From positions 1-34,124 of the forward strand of contig JAOAEV010000043.1 in the NCBI GenBank assembly GCA_026416585.1: 34,124 nt of DNA, written 5' to 3'. The notes under the pieces are model-generated. The model ran no database searches and was not told the DNA's origin. It saw only the letters and a program-made list of their open reading frames with translations. The stretch is from Chlorobiota bacterium (GTDB taxonomy: Bacteria; Bacteroidota; Ignavibacteria; Kapaibacteriales; NICIL-2). The position numbers and the translations under genes were made by a program. Shown one piece after another: positions 33,405-34,124 of this stretch; the stretch's first letter is position 1; each line of letters starts with the position of its first letter.

Positions 33405-33533
33405 AGCATATCCAAGCGTAATGGGACATAAACGATTTGCTGATGACATTCGTAATCTACGCAACATGCGGCGGCTACCTGTGGTAGAAACGTCGCAGCA
33501 CCAGTGGTGTGTCACCAACTGCGCCAGCGAGCG

Positions 33534-34004
33534 ATGATCTTATCACGCGATGAACTTGTCAAACGGCTCAAATCCTTACGAGCCGAGGGAAAACGTATTG
33601 TGTTCACCAATGGTTGCTTCGACATTCTTCACCGTGGACACGTCGCATATTTAGCAGCAGCACGTGCGCTTGGCGACGTCCTCATTGTTGGTCTCAACAG
33701 CGACGCGTCGGTCCGGCGATTGAAAGGTGCCTGGCGCCCCATCAACAGCGAGGACGATCGAGCCGCCGTACTCGATGCGCTGCGTGCAGTGGATTTTGTG
33801 ACAATATTCGAGGAAGATACTCCCGCGGCACTCATCGAGTTGATCGAGCCGGATATCCTGGTCAAAGGCGGTGACTATGCACCCGATGCAGTCATCGGTG
33901 CCGATACCGTCCGCAGCCGGGGCGGTCAGGTTGTTATTGTACCGCTATTGCCCGGCCGTTCGACAAGTGCTGTCGTTGCGAAAATTCGTGATCAGGCGAC
34001 ATAA
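33534..34004 (+). CDS. hldC: D-glycero-beta-D-manno-heptose 1-phosphate adenylyltransferase
   Basis: The 156-residue nucleotidyltransferase equals the C-terminal half of E. coli HldE (RfaE2). It has [18 protein letters not shown] with the HxGH motif at 33-36, [46 protein letters not shown] and the closing [16 protein letters not shown]. It makes ADP-heptose precursor for the LPS inner core, consistent with a Gram-negative envelope. The kinase half (HldA/RfaE1) is not in view. The ATG at 33534 is preferred to an ATG-less ten-residue extension upstream. Its last 71 bases overlap the tail of the partial kinase-like gene on the other strand. Confidence 0.93.
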   Translation: MILSRDELVKRLKSLRAEGKRIVFTNGCFDILHRGHVAYLAAARALGDVLIVGLNSDASVRRLKGAWRPINSEDDRAAVLDALRAVDFVTIFEEDTPAALIELIEPDILVKGGDYAPDAVIGADTVRSRGGQVVIVPLLPGRSTSAVVAKIRDQAT

Positions 34005-34124
34005 GTTCCACCCCATAGGGGATGCTGAGCACAAAGCGTGTACCTCGTGGAAAGCGACGTTCGTGCCAGAGCACACCCATCATCGTTTCGGCAGCGAGTT
34101 TTGCCAGCGGCAGACCTAACCCCA
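33934..34124 (-). CDS. C-terminal end of a probable sensor histidine kinase (partial)
   Basis: Only the last 63 codons lie in the window. They read [20 protein letters not shown], then [11 protein letters not shown], which is the G2 box and final strands of a histidine-kinase-type ATPase domain, followed by a polar tail and a TAA at 33936-33934. The last 23 or so residues lie beyond the usual domain end and are encoded opposite hldC. The sensor and phosphoacceptor parts are beyond the window edge. Confidence 0.62.
   Translation of the reverse strand, partial: GLGLPLAKLAAETMMGVLWHERRFPRGTRFVLSIPYGVELMSPDHEFSQRQHLSNGRAIAVQ

Overview
The window reads as a piece of chromosome from a Bacteroidota/Chlorobiota-type (FCB group) bacterium of moderate GC. 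The main pointers are a DUF4835/PorD-like type IX secretion protein, a DUF4159-DUF4175 pair, several secreted beta-barrel-like proteins with short signal peptides ending in an AQ-type junction, a split MacA/FtsX/LolD-type ABC exporter, and two exact TAnnTTTG promoter boxes. I would guess a lineage near Chlorobiota or Kapabacteria, but the sequence alone does not settle this. No rRNA, tRNA, insertion sequence, phage gene or CRISPR array is visible. Gene packing is extreme: most neighbours overlap by 1-50 bases or lie within 25 bases of each other, and all three convergent gene pairs overlap tail to tail.

Layout. (1) 1-5693, minus strand: one tight operon read from 5693 downward: porD-like, beta-CASP metallo-beta-lactamase, a MutT-TadA fusion, rsmI, tmk, proline dehydrogenase and the start of rfbB. 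(2) 5722-11549, plus strand: a beta-barrel-like protein, a helix-hairpin-helix plus barrel-like outer-membrane protein, then a lipoprotein adaptor, FtsX-type permease and LolD-type ATPase. (3) 11546-16372, minus strand: an RluB-like protein that lacks the catalytic Asp, a Nudix hydrolase, a four-S1-domain RNA-binding protein whose start lies in a hairpin, a secreted FlgD-Ig-like protein, and a YfcH/TIGR01777 protein. (4) A 270-base non-coding gap at 16373-16642. (5) 16643-30121, minus strand: a 13.5-kb run of ten genes starting with rsmG, then DUF4159, DUF4175, a small barrel-like protein, wecB, an SLBB/Wza-like exporter, a WbaP-type phosphoglycosyltransferase, a DPM1-like GT2, a GT2 fused to a degenerate phosphoglycosyltransferase, and accA. 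(6) 30144-32202, plus: a GT2 and an ACT-domain malic enzyme. (7) 32148-33404, minus: a secreted outer-membrane-type protein. (8) 33534-34004, plus: hldC/rfaE2. (9) 33934-34124, minus: the tail of a probable histidine kinase.

The genes fit a housekeeping and envelope-building region. Surface polysaccharide synthesis and export (SLBB exporter, WecB, initiating transferase, GT2s, DPM1-like, RfbB, HldC) sits beside outer-membrane and type IX secretion functions and RNA-modification genes (RsmI, RsmG, TadA, RluB-like, S1). No single new defence or mobile system is evident. The most unusual points are protein architectures: the MutT-TadA fusion, the GT2-pseudo-phosphoglycosyltransferase fusion, the RluB-like protein without its aspartate, the exported HhH barrel, and the hairpin that encloses the start region of the S1-domain gene.
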